A DNA stretch of 64,000 bases. Source: Zingiber officinale (lineage: Eukaryota > Streptophyta > Magnoliopsida > Zingiberales > Zingiberaceae). The stretch lies in contig NC_055990.1 of NCBI RefSeq assembly GCF_018446385.1, forward strand, positions 30,217,891-30,281,890, read 5' to 3'. Below are positions 35,201 to 47,809 of the stretch, piece after piece. Both the position numbers and the translations under genes were made by a program. The notes beneath the pieces were generated by a model. That model was not told where the DNA came from, did not search any database, and was given only the letters and a program-made list of their open reading frames with translations. Position 1 is the stretch's first letter, and every line of letters starts with the position of its first letter.

Positions 35201-35892
35201 CAAAATATTGTGTGTCAATTCAACGTCCCTCACAAGCTCATCTCTGACAATGGTAGGACATTTTAAGGATGGAGACTGAGAGAGTGGTGTGCCGGCTATG
35301 ATATTACACAGGCCTTCACTTCAGTAGCCTACCCCAAGAGTAACGGTCAGATGGAAGTCACCAACAAAGAAATCCTCAAAGGACTTAGAGCTTGGCTCAG
35401 CCACATTGGAGGAAGCTGGGTGGATGAACTACCGAGCATGTTGTGGATCTACCACACCATGCCCAGAGAAGCCACTAACATATCCCTATTCCACTTGGTC
35501 AATGGGGCAGGAGCAGTGATGCCAGTCAAGATAGGCGTGAAGTCTGATCGGATGCAACTCTATGATGAGGAAAATCTCGAGCAGTGTCTTATGGAATTGA
35601 CTTGATAGACAAAATCAAGTATAAAGCAACCATTCGGCTAATGACGTACCGGCAGAGGATGAAGAAAAACTACAACAGAAGGGTAATTCCTAGATCTTTC
35701 CAGGTCAGCGACTTAGTCTGGAAAAGAGTCAAGTCGGCCAACAATGTTAGCAAGCTAGCAGCTCCGTGGGGAGGAACATGTAAAGTGATCCAGAAGTTCA
35801 GTTCGGGATCTTATTATTTACAAAATGAAAATGGGAGAAACCTAGAATGAACTTGGAGTGTAAACCATCTAAAGCCCTACCGGGTCGAATAG
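32258..35892 (+). pseudogene. Tat protease-RT-RNase H-archaeal-type RNase H-integrase, decayed
   Basis: Enzymes for copying and inserting the Tat element. Protease: FVDIGSSVNIIF near 32283-32320 (usual DTGS, Thr changed to Ile). RT: KWRVCIDFRELNKVCPKNYY near 33070-33130, then YVDD near 33384. A first RNase H lies near 33840-34090. A second one of archaeal type begins YIDGLSTWHGSGVGIL (34208) and runs to about 34570; it is the Tat hallmark. Integrase: WGMDIVGPFP (35061), ISDNGRTF (35250) and NKEILKGL (35363) carry the D, D and E region. The C-terminal part ends HLKPYRVE at 35892. Stops occur near 32345, 32595, 32968, 33244, 34653, 35264 and 35848, and frame changes elsewhere. Not functional. 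Confidence 0.87.
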
Positions 35893-36061
35893 TAAGTTTG
35901 TGATTGAATTCATGTAAATTCTAAAACTATTTGTTCCATGAATGCAAGAAAATTTGAATGAAAAATTAATAAGTGCTCCAGACTCTCTCGTTGTTCGGCC
36001 AAGTTATAAGCAAGTAAAGCTCTTGCGCTAAGTGTCAAAGATTCTTGATCCGTTCGGACAG
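35893..36061 (+). repeat. Tat 3' non-coding region, first part of the repeat array
   Basis: After the integrase stop. From about 35985 the words CAAGTTATAAGCAAGTAAAG and GTGTCAAAGATTCTTGATCC begin the array that continues at 59216 beyond the insertions. Confidence 0.7.
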
Positions 36062-36140
36062 GTTATTATTGGCGCCGCGAGGCCAACAAGAGACAGGTGA
36101 ATTGCCTGTTAAAAATAAAGTGAACCTTTCTCATTCTTTA

Positions 36141-37158
36141 TGTTGGTGCAAGTTGCACTAACGAACTAAATCAGGTTTTGATGAATGATAAAGTAAGTTA
36201 AGTTAGCTTTATTATGATCTAATGATGTAACTAAGTGTGCAGGAGAAGTCCAGATAGGTCGACGGGCGGACCGGATATCTGGCGAGAAATCCAGCTAGGT
36301 CAACGGGCTGATCGGATAGCTGGTATGAAGTCTATATAGGTTAATGGGTTGACCAGATATCTGGCACGAAGTCCAGTTAGGTCAATGGGGCGACCGGATA
36401 GCTGGCACGAAGTCTAAACAGATCGACGGGCTGACCGGATGTCTGGCAAAGCGGTAAGTTAAGGTAAGTCACTGGAGGGGAGTGACTTGGTGAGGACGCG
36501 TTCCCCATTTGAGAGAACAGTAGGCGTCGATCCTAGTCTCAAGGAGACAGAATCTAATTACTACTCTGCTTTTATAATTGTGCTAAATTTTGTTTTACAG
36601 GGTAGTATAATGTTTATTGCCTCAAACTAATCTTTTTCTTGCAGGAAAAAGCTTTGCTGGAAAAGTGGTCCGGGTGCCCGGAATGCAAAAGTCTATCTCA
36701 TCCCAAACATGGAGCGCGTTGATTGGCTGGGCCAACGTTACAGTCCAAGCGCCCGAAAGGGATCTAGGCGCCCAGAACTACCTATATAAGAAGCCTTCCG
36801 CCAGAGCATGAAACGCAACTTCTTCTACGATTGCTCTCTTGAGCGCTACTACAAAGACGCTCCTGCGACGCTACAAAGCTCCTCTGACAACCTGCGACTC
36901 AGTTTCATTTTCCTTGTTGTCGGTATTTTTTATATAGTTCTTGTACTAAATTGTGTAATACTTTTTGTGAATTATTAGTGATTACCCAACGAAAGCACTC
37001 TCACGTGCAGACTTTGGAGTAGGAGTCGACGAAGGTTCCGAATCAAGTAAAATTGGTGTGTTAGCATTGTTCTTAGTTTTCTGTTTCCGCTGTTTACTCG
37101 ATTAAGTTTTAACGATCACTATTCACCCCCCCCCTCTAGCGAACTTTATGATCCAACA
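36141..37158 (+). repeat. 5' LTR of element D (1018 bp)
   Basis: Contains five alternating ~45-bp units at 36240-36460 around GGTCGACGGGCTGACCGGAT. Ends GATCCAACA before the primer site. Confidence 0.85.
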
Positions 37159-37160
37159 AG

Positions 37161-37172
37161 TGGTATCAAAGC
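37161..37172 (+). promoter_or_regulatory. Primer-binding site of element D
   Basis: TGGTATCAAAGC, one change from the initiator Met tRNA complement, two bases after the LTR. Confidence 0.85.
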
Positions 37173-38139
37173 AGGTACAACTCTGAATTAGTGCAACCAC
37201 AAATCAGGCAAAGGGGGTCTTTTTTAAAAGAAAAAATTATATATTTTTTGTGATTAAAAATAATTCTTACGCCTTTCATTTTTTCCCTCCAAATTTTTTG
37301 AAAAGTCCACTACAATTTTTTCACCATTAGTTAGAATTGATGAAATAACCCTTCTGGTAAAATTTGTCATAATATTTTTATCAATATTATTTTATTATTT
37401 TATTATTATTTCCAAAATTGGTGAAGTACCTTCAATTTTTTATCTCCCACACTACTTACCCTAAGACAAAGTTTTGGAAATCACTTCATGTCTATAATTT
37501 TTCCAAGTATATCAATGTCTCATCAAGAAGGACGGAGCATCCATGAACCGCCACCATATGAGATATACGAGAGCCACGAATTCAATTTGTGGAGGAATGC
37601 ATATGGAAAGGTTCATCTTTATGAACAATTTTGATGGTGGCATGGCACTGAGACGATCATGTAACGTCCCTAGTTTTTTTTCCACTAGACACATGCGGCC
37701 ATCTAGGACTACTAAATAGAACAAATCTAGAAAAAACAAGTCACTAATGGTTATTATTACATGTCATTAATTCTAAGGTTGTATTTACTAAATAAGGAAA
37801 CTACTAGCAAATGCGGAAACGTGGACTGGAAGGTTTTCGAGTTGTGCTGTTGTTGTTCCGAGCTGGCTCACTGGTTAACACCTCTGGTCTCAATTGTTCC
37901 ATAGTCTGAAAAAAAAAAAAGATAAAGTTTTTGAGTCAAGAGACTCAGCATATTCGAAACCATCATGTGCAAGAATCACTTCTTATAATGTGCGTACTAA
38001 GGGAAAAGTGTGAGTTACCTAAATTTTTAAGCTTACCTATATTATCAACCTACCTAGTTAGCATAGTCTAAATGTAAACCAAAACTTATTGATGGTCATA
38101 ACACGATTTCAACGAGCATGAACATAACATAAACCTAGC

Positions 38140-38440
38140 ATCACAAGAATATGATATAGCATGAACTAGCATAGACATAGACATAGCATAACATGGTTAT
38201 CACTAACATAAACATACAAATAGCTTAACGGGGTTATAATTGGCATGAACATGAACATGAACATGAACATGGAATGTCATGATCCTAAACATATAGATAG
38301 CTTAACATGAATATAAATGTAGCATATCATGAACCTAACATATTTATAGCATAACATGAACATAAACGTAGCATATCATGAACCTATCATATTTACATCA
38401 TAACATGAACATAAACGTAGCATATCATAAAATCTTTTTA
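38140..38440. repeat. ATGAAC/ATAAAC-rich short repeats in element E
   Basis: A (GAACAT)n run at 38246-38272, then several ~50-bp units containing AGCATATCATGAACCTA (38325-38430). Confidence 0.65.
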
Positions 38441-38619
38441 AGGCAAGGTTGGATCGTTGACAGTGACTAGCTATCATCATATAATCGATTGATCAATCTC
38501 AACTGTAAAACCATGGTACCAAGCAACGGGACATCAACAACCACTTTTTTGTTACTATGCCTTAGCCTATAGTTGGCGGGGACTCCAGCAACCCTTTTGT
38601 CACTGGGTCGTGGCCAATA

Positions 38620-38955
38620 GAAATTTGGTGTTGGGCTCCTTCTGGTACCTTGGCCCGTAAATGGGATCCCTCTAGGTTCTTCTCCCTCATAGTATTTCCA
38701 TAAATCATTATCATAATTATTTCGTCACAGTCAACTTACTCGATATTGGGCTCCCTCTGGGGCCTTATCCTGTAAACAGGATCCCTTTGGGGCCTTTTCC
38801 CTCATGATATCCTCTTTAAATCTTTATCATTATTGCTTTGTTACAGTCAACTTACTGATATTAGGCTCCCTCTGAGACATTTTCCCATAAACGGGCTCCT
38901 TTTGGAGTATTTTCCCTCACGGTATTCTTATTAAATCATTATCATTTTCAGGAGC
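38620..38955. repeat. Three ~117-bp tandem units in element E
   Basis: Each unit begins like TTGGGCTCCCTCTGGGGCC, passes a TTTTCCCTCATGATAT piece and ends in CAGTCAACTTACTGATA. Copies start near 38627, 38751 and 38861. Confidence 0.7.
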
Positions 38956-39758
38956 ATGTTTAGGGTTATAGATTATCAAACCCAATAAATTTGAAACTTA
39001 CCTATACCACATGGTTATCAAACATCATTACCATTAAAGTATATTGATCCAAAAGAACCGAACTTTACATATACTTGCAAGGTTATCAAATATAATTATC
39101 TTCATAGCATGTTAAATCCTAAGATTCCAAAAACTTAATATGTAACCTATAAATGTTATCATGGTAAGATGTAGGGAGAAACATAAACATCCCCCTAATC
39201 CTAGATCATATTAAGGTATCATAATAAGACCATCAAAAGAATATGACATAATCGTAAGCACAAGCATGTAAAATCATATCATACATATAGCCTACTAAAC
39301 TATCATGATGTGTAACAAGGGTAAGCACATGCATACTAAATAAATTCCAAAGCTTAAAAGTTCTAGGAGATAACATGATATCATCCACTAAATGAGCAAA
39401 AGAGCATAGGAATCTATGAAATCCGAAATTATACATTTATACGAGCCTTCAAAACTATAAGGAACTTAAACTAAAGCATTAACATAGTTGAAAACATGCA
39501 CAATTTGTATGGTCCAAAACATGATATCCTTAGCAAGAAAACAAAACAAAACCTTACAAGTTACCAAAAATCCGAAGCTACACAAGACATAGAGGCTAAC
39601 TTTGAAGCAATAACATGGTTGAGAACATGCTAAACTAAATTTCCTAATGCTAACATGTCACCTATAGCAAGAAATCATTCTAGGAAATATAAAGAGCATG
39701 GGCACAATCAAAACCCATAACTGAATCTCAACCAAATCCAAATCCGAAACATACATAG

Positions 39759-40785
39759 TGTAGGAGGATCGGTGGTCGGCTTGAAGGGGGGGTTGGATAG
39801 CTAGGCCATCCCCAAATCGATTTCTTCTCTACAAAAGGTTAGTGCGTAGCGAAAATACAAAAACTAAACCACTTAGAAACAAATAAGAATACAAACGCTA
39901 ACATGCTCGATGTAACGTGGTTCAGAGATGATGCTCCTACTCCACGACATGTCCTTGAGGTGGACGAGCCCTTGATCCTTCGGTGGATCAGTCCCCGGCA
40001 ATCTCCAGCTAGAGCTTCTCCTTCTCGGTGGAGCAAACGTCTCACAAAGGTTCTCTTCCTCTTTACAAGATGGAGTTTAGATTGGGAGGAAGAGAGTATA
40101 CTTGGAAGCTTTGGGCAAGACTAAGAGAGTTTACAATTAGCACACTAACTTACTCCATGCCCCAAAGCTCCCCTTAAATAAGAGGAGAGAGTTAATTACA
40201 AATCAACTCAAACCCCGACACCAGTCGACTGGTCTAAGCACCAGTCAACTGATGAGTCGTTAGAGTCAGCCAACGGCTCTCTGCAGAAACCCAAATTCCG
40301 CCAATGGCTATGTACCAGTCGACTAGTCTCAGGACCAGTCGACTGGTCCCTGTAGCCAACAAGCACAGAAGCATTCTGTGCATTCTGTGCATTCTGTGAA
40401 TTTGAATCAGTCGACTGGTCCCAGTACATTCACTCCTCTCATCCTTTCCGGAGTCGCCTTTGAAGCCCTCTTCCTCGGCCTTCGTCCCTCAGATGCACCC
40501 GAGCCCACGGCTCCTCTCCATGTCATCCTTCACGTTGCCTTGAAGTCCACTTCCTTCGGTTCCACTCCATTGCTCCTCGTCCGGCGGTCCCTCAAATGTC
40601 TTCCACACCATCCTTCACCGACTCAAGGATCTGAGCCCTTGGATGAGCTTTCCCACACTTGGCCGCACTAAGTTCTCATGTGTTTCACCAAATCCTACAA
40701 GACTCAAACACATATCAAATACATATGAAAGCCTAACTTAAACTCTTTGATACACACATCAAAACCTAGGTCGATTACACCAACA
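39759..40785 (-). mobile_element. Solo LTR H (Copia-type), minus strand, 1027 bp
   Basis: Perfect target duplication CATAG at 39754-39758 and 40786-40790. Minus strand starts TGTTGGTGTAATCG and ends CCGATCCTCCTACA. No internal region. It contains repeats of CCAGTCGACTGGT (40215-40430), an inverted repeat with a SalI-like core. Open frames inside are not supported as genes. Confidence 0.88.
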
Positions 40786-40926
40786 CATAGTGCATGTAAG
40801 GTTATCTAGATAAGAAATAGGTAAAATCATAAACATCATCACAACTAGCTAAATTCTAAAATTTATCACTTAACCTATAATGGTGTCTAAACGTACATGA
40901 CTTTAGGGAACTGGTTGAGGCATAAT

Positions 40927-41095
40927 CTGTGTTGTTAGAGGCGCGCCCGAGGCGCTAGGCGCACAAGGCGCTGGGGAAAACGCATCTTCCCAAGCGAGGC
41001 GGGCGCTGTTCGCCAGGCGCGCGCCTAGGCGCGCCTCGTGCGCCTTTGCACCTCAACGAAGCGCGATCGAGGCGCGATCAAGGCGCCGCGATAGA
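40927..41095 (+). repeat. Left terminal and GGCGC-rich subterminal region of the hAT
   Basis: A dozen or more GGCGC / GCGCC words in about 150 bp, several palindromic (GGCGCGCC). A likely transposase-binding region. The right end has a shorter counterpart (50771-50845). Confidence 0.75.
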
Positions 41096-41519
41096 TCGTG
41101 ACCAAATCTGGATTTTAAACCAAAAAATAACATTCCAAATCAGTGTTGTTTGGAATTAGGGCACGGGAAACAGCAGCAGAAACACAGCAGAAAACGCGAA
41201 CGCAGGAAGGAAGAGAACGCAAGAAGGGAGGAAGAAACCTGAACCCATTTTCGTCCGCCGCCGCCATCGCTGAGTTGCATCGTCGCCAAGTATGTTTTCC
41301 TTCTTTTTTCTATTTTTTCTGTTCTTCACTTCTTCTTCTTTTCTTCTTCTTATTCGTCTATTATCATCTTCTTCATCTCTTCTTCTCTTCGCTTCTTCTC
41401 TTCGTTCTTTTTCTTCTTCTTTTCTGTATTTTTTACCTGCTGCAGTTCTGTATTCTTTTCGCTACTGTCTGGTTCGTGTTCTTCGTCTCGTTTTCCTGTT
41501 TCCTGGTTTCGTGTCCATT

Positions 41520-41940
41520 GTCCAGTATTTCAACTTTTTAATGTTGCTGACTTTCTACTACAGCTGGCGTGCTGCTGTCCACTGTCCAGTATTTCAATTT
41601 TTTTACTGTTTTTCTTTTTTTTTTGTCTTTACTGCTTTTTGTTTTGCTGTGTTGGTGCTGGCATGTTGTCCACTGTCTAGTGTTTTAGTTTTTTTACTGT
41701 TTTTTTATTTTTTTTTGTATTTATTACTTTTTGTTTTGCTGTGTTGGTGCTGGCGTGCTGTCCACTGTCCAGTGTTTTAGTTTTTTTACTATTTTTTTAT
41801 TTTTTTTTGTCTTTACTGCTTTTTTTTTTGCTGTGTTGATGCTGGCGTGCTGTCCAGTGTTTTAGTTTTTTTACTGTTTTTTTATATATTTTTTTTGTCT
41901 TTACTGCTTTTTGTTTTGCTTTGGAATGAATATTTTTATT
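41520..41940. repeat. T-rich tandem units in the hAT 5' untranslated intron
   Basis: About four units of ~105 bp built on CTGTCCACTGTCCAGTGTTT, TTTTTACTG and CTTTTTGTTTTGCTGTGTTG. They lie in a presumed 5' UTR intron (about 41289-42084, acceptor TTTTTCAG). Confidence 0.65.
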
Positions 41941-43127
41941 TTTTTACTGGTTTTTTATTTTTCAAGCTGTAGGTACAATACCTGAATTGGTCTAAGTTTT
42001 ACTTTTAAATTGCTGGTACAGATTGTACAATGCTTTTTTCTTATTGGTACCTTATTGATTTTATTTATATTTTTAATTTTTCAGACTATTTTCTTATTCA
42101 ATTATCATGGAAGGTAGTAGTGATACTCCAACATATATGTCAAAAGATCCAGGATGGAATTATTTTCAAAGAGTTAATCCGGATAATAAAAATGATTTAA
42201 TTTGTAACTTTTGTCAAAAAGTTACAAAAAGGGGTATTTATCGTGCAAAACAACATCTTGTTGGGGGGTTTCGAAATACTACGACTTGCAAAAAATGTCC
42301 GCCTCATGTACGTGAAGAAATTAAAAATTTCATGGAGAAAAAGACGGAGAAAAGTAATCTTTCTAAACTTGCGACGATGGACTTTAAAGATGTAGACCCT
42401 CTTGGTGATGATATTGATATGGATGATATTGCAGCTAAAGTTGTGTCGCCGCCAATAAGTACAAGTTCTTGATCAGTGAATATGCAAAAAAGGCCCAGAC
42501 AAATAGGTCCAATGGATACGTATTTTTCTCCTAATGTACAAAAAAATGTTGAAAGTAGAAAGGGTAAAGAAAGATAAACTACGATAAATGAGGCATACAA
42601 GAAAGAATTGAGGGAAAAAGCTTGTATGACCATAACTGAGTGGATGTATGATGCGGCAATTCCTTTTAATGCCGTTAACTATTCAAGCTTCAAAAGAATG
42701 TTGGACTTGGTTGGCCAATATGGTATAGGTCTAAAAGGACCTAGTTATCATGAGGTGCGGGTTCCTTTTCTAAAAATGGTTGTTGATAGTGTGACAAATG
42801 ATTACATTAAGTCATGTGAAACAGAATGGGCCAAGTATGGTTGTAGTTTGATGGCAGATGGGTGGGCAGACAAAAGGCAGAGAACATTGATTAATTTTTT
42901 AGTGAATTCTCCTAAAGGTTCAGTTTTCATCGAATCGGTTGATGCTTCTGATTATGCAAAGACTGGAGAGAAAATATTTCAGTTGCTTGATCGATTTGTG
43001 GAGCGTGTAGGAGAAGTAAATGTTGTTCAAGTTGTTACGGATAGTGCAAGTAATAATGTACTTGCTGGTAAGAATCTATTTAATTCTTTCTTATCAATAT
43101 GATTTTTCTTATATATGTTATACTTAT

Positions 43128-44342
43128 TGTTCCGGATATGAATGTGGCATGGGAGGAATTAATGGGAGGTCAAGGGGCATTTTGGGGGGGAGGATTGCTA
43201 GGGCTGAGGGGTTTTTGGGGAAGCGTCGTTCACAGCAGAGAGGGGAGAGACTTGCTCGCGTTTGAGGGGGCTGGGGTTTCGTGATCCTTTCCGCCGCCAG
43301 CCACCAGGGAGAGGCTCTCTCCTTCCCAAGCTCTCCGCTAGCGCCGACAAAGCCGCCGGCGCTCCCTTCTTCCTCTCCTCTACCCTCCATTACTCCGGCC
43401 TTCTCATTCCAGCGCCGCCGCCATGAGGAGGGAATAGGGGGGCTCGCTAGGTTCGTTGTTACTGTTGCCGCCGTCGGCCTTCTCCTCTCCCTCTCCTCTT
43501 GTCGGCAGTCACGACCTTGGCACGAGAGGCCACCGCGAGGAAGACACCTCGTGTCCTCCTCCTTTGTCAGTAGTCACCTACCGGAACAGGAGCATTGCTC
43601 CTCTTCTTGCCGGAAATCTCCTCCGGCGCGGGCTTCGTCCGGCGGCCCCCGACATCACCCTACAGTGGGATCCGCCTCCGGCCATAGCCGCCTCTGGCAG
43701 CCGACGCCTCCGGCGTCTAGCGCCATCACCTCCGGCAGCTCCTGCCGCAGCCACCGACACCTCCGGGCAGCCGTCGTCACCCACGGGACAACCGCCATTC
43801 GGCGGACTCAGGTTTGTTTATTCCGACCGTCGTGCCGAGATTGGGTTCGGCCGTCGAGCCGAGGTTGTTCCGGCCATCGAGTTGTTGGGTTTTACTCTGT
43901 GCATCTCTCTTATGATTACGAGCTATCTGTGTTATCCGGCCTGCGTGCCGCGTATCGGCCTACGAGCCATTATGTCTCGGCCTACATGCCGCTTTCCGGA
44001 TCCAAGGCCACGACGACTTGATCAGTAGCTCGACTAGCTCATCCATCCATCCGAGGGCGCCCCCCTGGGCCAGGGTACGTTCTCGTATTCGGTATCTGTT
44101 TATTTTACTACTATTCTGTTATTATCTGGTTACTCATACATCTGTGGTATTCGCCTCGAGCACCGAGGTACCAGAGACCGGGGGAACCCGGTCGCTGGAT
44201 ATAGGTACAGTTGACCGGAGGAGGACTTTAGACGACCTAGTCAACGCAGCGGACAGATCATCAACCGGGTCATGGGGATGCGGTCAACCTTCCAGACACG
44301 TCACACCGGCAGGTTCGTCTTCTCAGCTTCCAGACAGGATCA
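43128..44342 (+). repeat. 5' LTR of element I (1215 bp)
   Basis: GC-rich leader-like LTR. A 246-codon open frame (43281-44021) is Pro/Ser/Arg-rich and domain-free, and the 3' LTR copy is stopped by one transition (AACAGG to AATAGG), so it is not treated as a gene. Confidence 0.93.
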
Positions 44343-44344
44343 AA

Positions 44345-44360
44345 TTGGCGCCGTCTGTGG
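44345..44360 (+). promoter_or_regulatory. Primer-binding site of element I
   Basis: TTGGCGCCGTCTGTGG, two bases after the LTR; the type seen in Tat-clade elements. Confidence 0.85.
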
Positions 44361-44449
44361 GAACGCGCCTGATCTGGAACGTGAAGATGGGCGATGCCGG
44401 ATAGTTCTGCCATCCTCATGACCAAGAATACGAGCTGGACGCTCGAGTT

Positions 44450-44940
44450 AGGAGTTTCCCGGGTCGTTCGGCCGGGAAGGATTACCCGAAGACCCCGAGC
44501 CGCTTGGCCGGGCTGCGTATGGGATACGAGCGATGCTTGAAATAGAAGATCCCGAGCCGTTCGGTCGGGAAGGATATCCCGAAGACCCCAGGCCGCTCGG
44601 CCGAGCTGCGTATAGAATATAAGCAGCGTTCGAAATCGAAGACCCCGAACCACTAGGCAGGGCTGCGTAGGTGATACGGGCTAGACGCTTGAAATCTGAG
44701 ACCTCAACCATTCGGTTAGGTCGAAATTATTGTAAATATCCCCGAGCCGTTCGGCCGGGAAGGGTATCACGAAGACCCCGAGCTGTTCGGCCGGGCTGCA
44801 TATTATTATGGCAGGATGGGAAACCAAAACCCTGCGCTGTTCAGGATGATAGAGGGAGGTTATTGCCTTGTATTCTGAAGAGTGTCTTATGTTCTCCTAA
44901 CTCCACGGGTGTTCGGGAGTAGGGAGCTAATGCAGATCTC
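44450..44940. repeat. GAGCCGYTCGGCCGG-word region of element I
   Basis: Irregular direct repeats of GAGCCGTTCGGCCGGGAAGG and related words, each with an internal CCGNTCGG-type palindrome. No gene. Confidence 0.6.
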
Positions 44941-44952
44941 CGTTGGTCGCTA

Positions 44953-45310
44953 GGGAGCGAAGGCCTGAGCCGCTCGGCCAGGTACATTTTAGCTGAGTAC
45001 TTCCTCAGGGAGCGAAGGCCAGGTACATTTTAGCTGAGTACTTCCTCAGGGAGCGAAGGCCTGAGCCGCTCGGCCAGGTACATTTTAGCTGAGTACTTCC
45101 TCAGGGAGCGAAGGCCTGAGCCGCTCGGCCAGGTACATTTTAGCTGAGTACTTCCTCAGGGAGCGAAGGCCTGAGCCGCTCGGCCAGGTACATTTTAGCT
45201 GAGTACTTCCTCAGGGAGCGAAGGCCTGAGCCGCTCGGCCAGGTACATTTTAGCTGAGTACTTCCTCAGGGAGCGAAGGCCTGAGCCGCTCGTCCAGGTA
45301 TATTTTAGCC
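44953..45310. repeat. Tandem array of 55-bp units in element I
   Basis: About seven units starting GGGAGCGAAGGCCTGAGCCG and containing GTACATTTTAGCTGAG. The second copy (from 45008) lacks 14 bp and the last is diverged. The rest are near-identical, so the array expanded recently. Confidence 0.9.
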
Positions 45311-45439
45311 GAGACTACCTCGGGGAGGATTATATATTATATACGAGCCAAGCGCTCGATGTGAAGGCCCGAGCCGGTCGGCCGGGTATATGGTTTTCCG
45401 AGCCAAGCGCTCGACGACGAAGGCCCGAGCCGTTCGGCC

Positions 45440-46735
45440 GGGTGTGTAGTCTCACTTGGAGACCGACGAGCACCGTCGTTAAAAATCGAGAACCGCGTCG
45501 ATTGTCTATAAACATCCGCGCTGACGAGCTCCGTCGTTAAATATCGAGAGATGAGCCGGCGTCTATAAACCCTCCGAGCGGGAGACCGACGAGCCCCGTC
45601 GTTAAACATCGAGAGCCGCGCCGACCGGCTATAAATATCCGCGCCGACGAGCTCCGTCGTTAAAGATCGAGAGACGAGCCGGCGTCTATAAACCCTCCGA
45701 GCGGGAGACCGACGAGCCCCGTCGTGAAACATCGAGAGCCGCGCCGACCGGCTATAAATATCCGCGCCGACGAGCTTCGTCGTTAAAGATCGAGAGACGA
45801 GCCGACGTCTATAAACCCTCCGAGCGGGAGATCGACGAGCCCCGTCGTTAAAAATCGAGAGCCGCGCCGACCGGCTATAAATAACCGCGCCGACGAGCTC
45901 CGTCGTTAAAGATCGAGAGACGAGCCGGCGTCTATAAACGTCCGAGCAGAAGACCGACGAGCTCCGTCGTTAAAAATCGAGAGCCGCGCCGACCGGCTAT
46001 AAATAACCGCGCCGACGAGCTCCGTCGTTAAAGATCGAGAGACGAGCCGGCGTCTATAAACGTCCGAGCAGAAGACCGACGAGCTCCGTCGTTAAAAATC
46101 GAGAGCCGCGTCAACCGGCTATAAATATCCGCGCCGACGAGCTCCGTCGTTAAAGATCGAGACGAGCCGGCGTCTATAAACCCTCCGAAGGGAGAGACGA
46201 GCCCCGTCGTTAAAATCGGCGCCGACCGGCTATAAATATCCGCGCCGACGAGCTCCGTCGTTAAAGATCGAGAGACGAGCCGACGTCTATAAACCCTCCG
46301 AGCGGGAGACCGACGAGCCCCGTCGTTAAACATCGAGAGCCGCGCCGATCGGCTATAAATATCCGCGCCGACGAGCTCCGTCGTTAAATATCGAGAGACG
46401 AGCCGGCGTCTATAAACCCTCCGAGCGGGAGACCGACGAGCCCCGTCGTTAAACATCGAGAGCCGCGCCGACCGGCTATAAATATCCGCGCCGACGAGCT
46501 CCGTCGTTAAATATCGAGAGACGAGCCGGCGTCTATAAACCCTCCGAGCGGGAGACCGACGAGCCCCGTCGTTAAACATCGAGAGCCACGCCGACCGGCT
46601 ATAAATATCCGCGCCGACGAGCTCCGTCGTTAAATATCGAGAGACGAGCCGGCGTCTATAAACCCTCCGAGCGGGAGATCGACGAGCCCCGTCGTTAAAC
46701 ATCGAGAGCCGCGCCGACCGGCTATAAATATCCGC
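45440..46735. repeat. Tandem array of ~123-bp units carrying TATA-like motifs
   Basis: About ten units. Each has two related halves, both with GACGAGCYCCGTCGTTAAA: one half ends GGCTATAAATATCC and the other GTCTATAAACC. A TATAAATA-type motif therefore recurs every ~123 bp in GC-rich surroundings. Near 46140-46220 one unit is shortened. The period is 3 x 41, which keeps a long artificial frame open on the minus strand. Confidence 0.9.
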
Positions 46736-47809
46736 TCGGGCCGGTGATTATAAACCTCCCGGGCTGAAGACCTCTGCACGGACTACCATATCATATATTC
46801 TATCTCCCCCGTTCGGGGTCGAGTTATCATCGAAGGCCCCCGAGCTGATCGGCCGGGAGGTTTATATCCGAGCCACAGGCTCGAGGACCGAAGGCCCCCG
46901 AGTCGTTCGGCCGAAAGGTTATTATCCGAGCCAAGCGCTCGAAGCCGAAGGCCCCCGAGCCGTTCGACCGGGAGGACCAGTATATCATACATCTCCCCCG
47001 TTTGGGGTCGAGTAGCCGTCGCGAGCATCTATCTCCCCCGTTCGGGGTTGAGCAGTCCTCGCGGCCCGGCATCTATCTGACCGATCGACGTCACCACGCA
47101 TGGCATCGTCCGTTCGGCATCTATACATCCGATCGGCAGCATTACAATCGTTCGCACTACAGCATTCGTCCGGCATCTATCCATCCGATCGGCATCATTC
47201 CGATCGCTCGTTCAGCGTTGCCAACTCCTCGCTACTCGACTGCCGGACCAGCATTTTATGTTCGCTCGTTGACCATTCTCGATGCTGCTCATTCAGCACG
47301 TCAGGCCAGCATTTCATGATCGACTGATCGTCATTTTCTCTGTCGCCCGTTCAGTGTTGTCCGCTCGCCGTCTACTCACTCGATCGACATCTTTCCGATC
47401 ATCCGTTCGGCCACACTGCTTGATCTAGGTCGCACGCCCGTCCTCGTGCCGGTCTACTCAGCGTCCCACGTGCCGCTCGGCTGTCAGTTTACATGTCGAG
47501 CACTCGGCGTGTTGTCGTTCGCTCAGCATCTTCCGCTCAGCGTCTATCCACCCGATCGGCATCACTTCGATCGTCCGGTCGGTATCTTCGTGGCTGCGTA
47601 CTAGGCATTGGTTCGGTTACAGATTTGATCCACTCGGCACGAGTACTATCTCATGTGACACCATTATTATAGCGACCGATCGCTGGAGACAGTATACTTT
47701 GGGTTCAGCGATTTGATTTTGATATCGTGAGCGGTTCATCCCTTTGCGATAGACTTGTCCAGTCAGTCAGACTCACGCCTCCTTCAACTAGACTTGAAGG
47801 GGAGGCTTG
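46736..47809. other. 3' interior of element I, non-coding
   Basis: Begins with CCCCCGAGCCGTTCG-type words (46740-47060). Then come about 650 bp with repeated CATCTATCCATCCGATCGGC-like words, ending at the polypurine tract. No domain in any frame. Confidence 0.6.

Noticed and set aside
41143-41780. Open frames rich in Phe/Leu/Ser in the hAT 5' region
   Set aside because: They are translations of T/C-rich repeats in a probable 5' UTR intron.
43281-44021. 246-residue open frame in the 5' LTR of element I
   Set aside because: Low-complexity Pro/Ser/Arg text in GC-rich LTR DNA. The other LTR copy is stopped by a transition.
46028-46702. 224-residue minus-strand open frame with 41-residue repeats
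   Set aside because: It is the tandem array read through; the 123-bp period is a multiple of three, so any stop-free frame stays open. No start context, domain or homologue is recognised.
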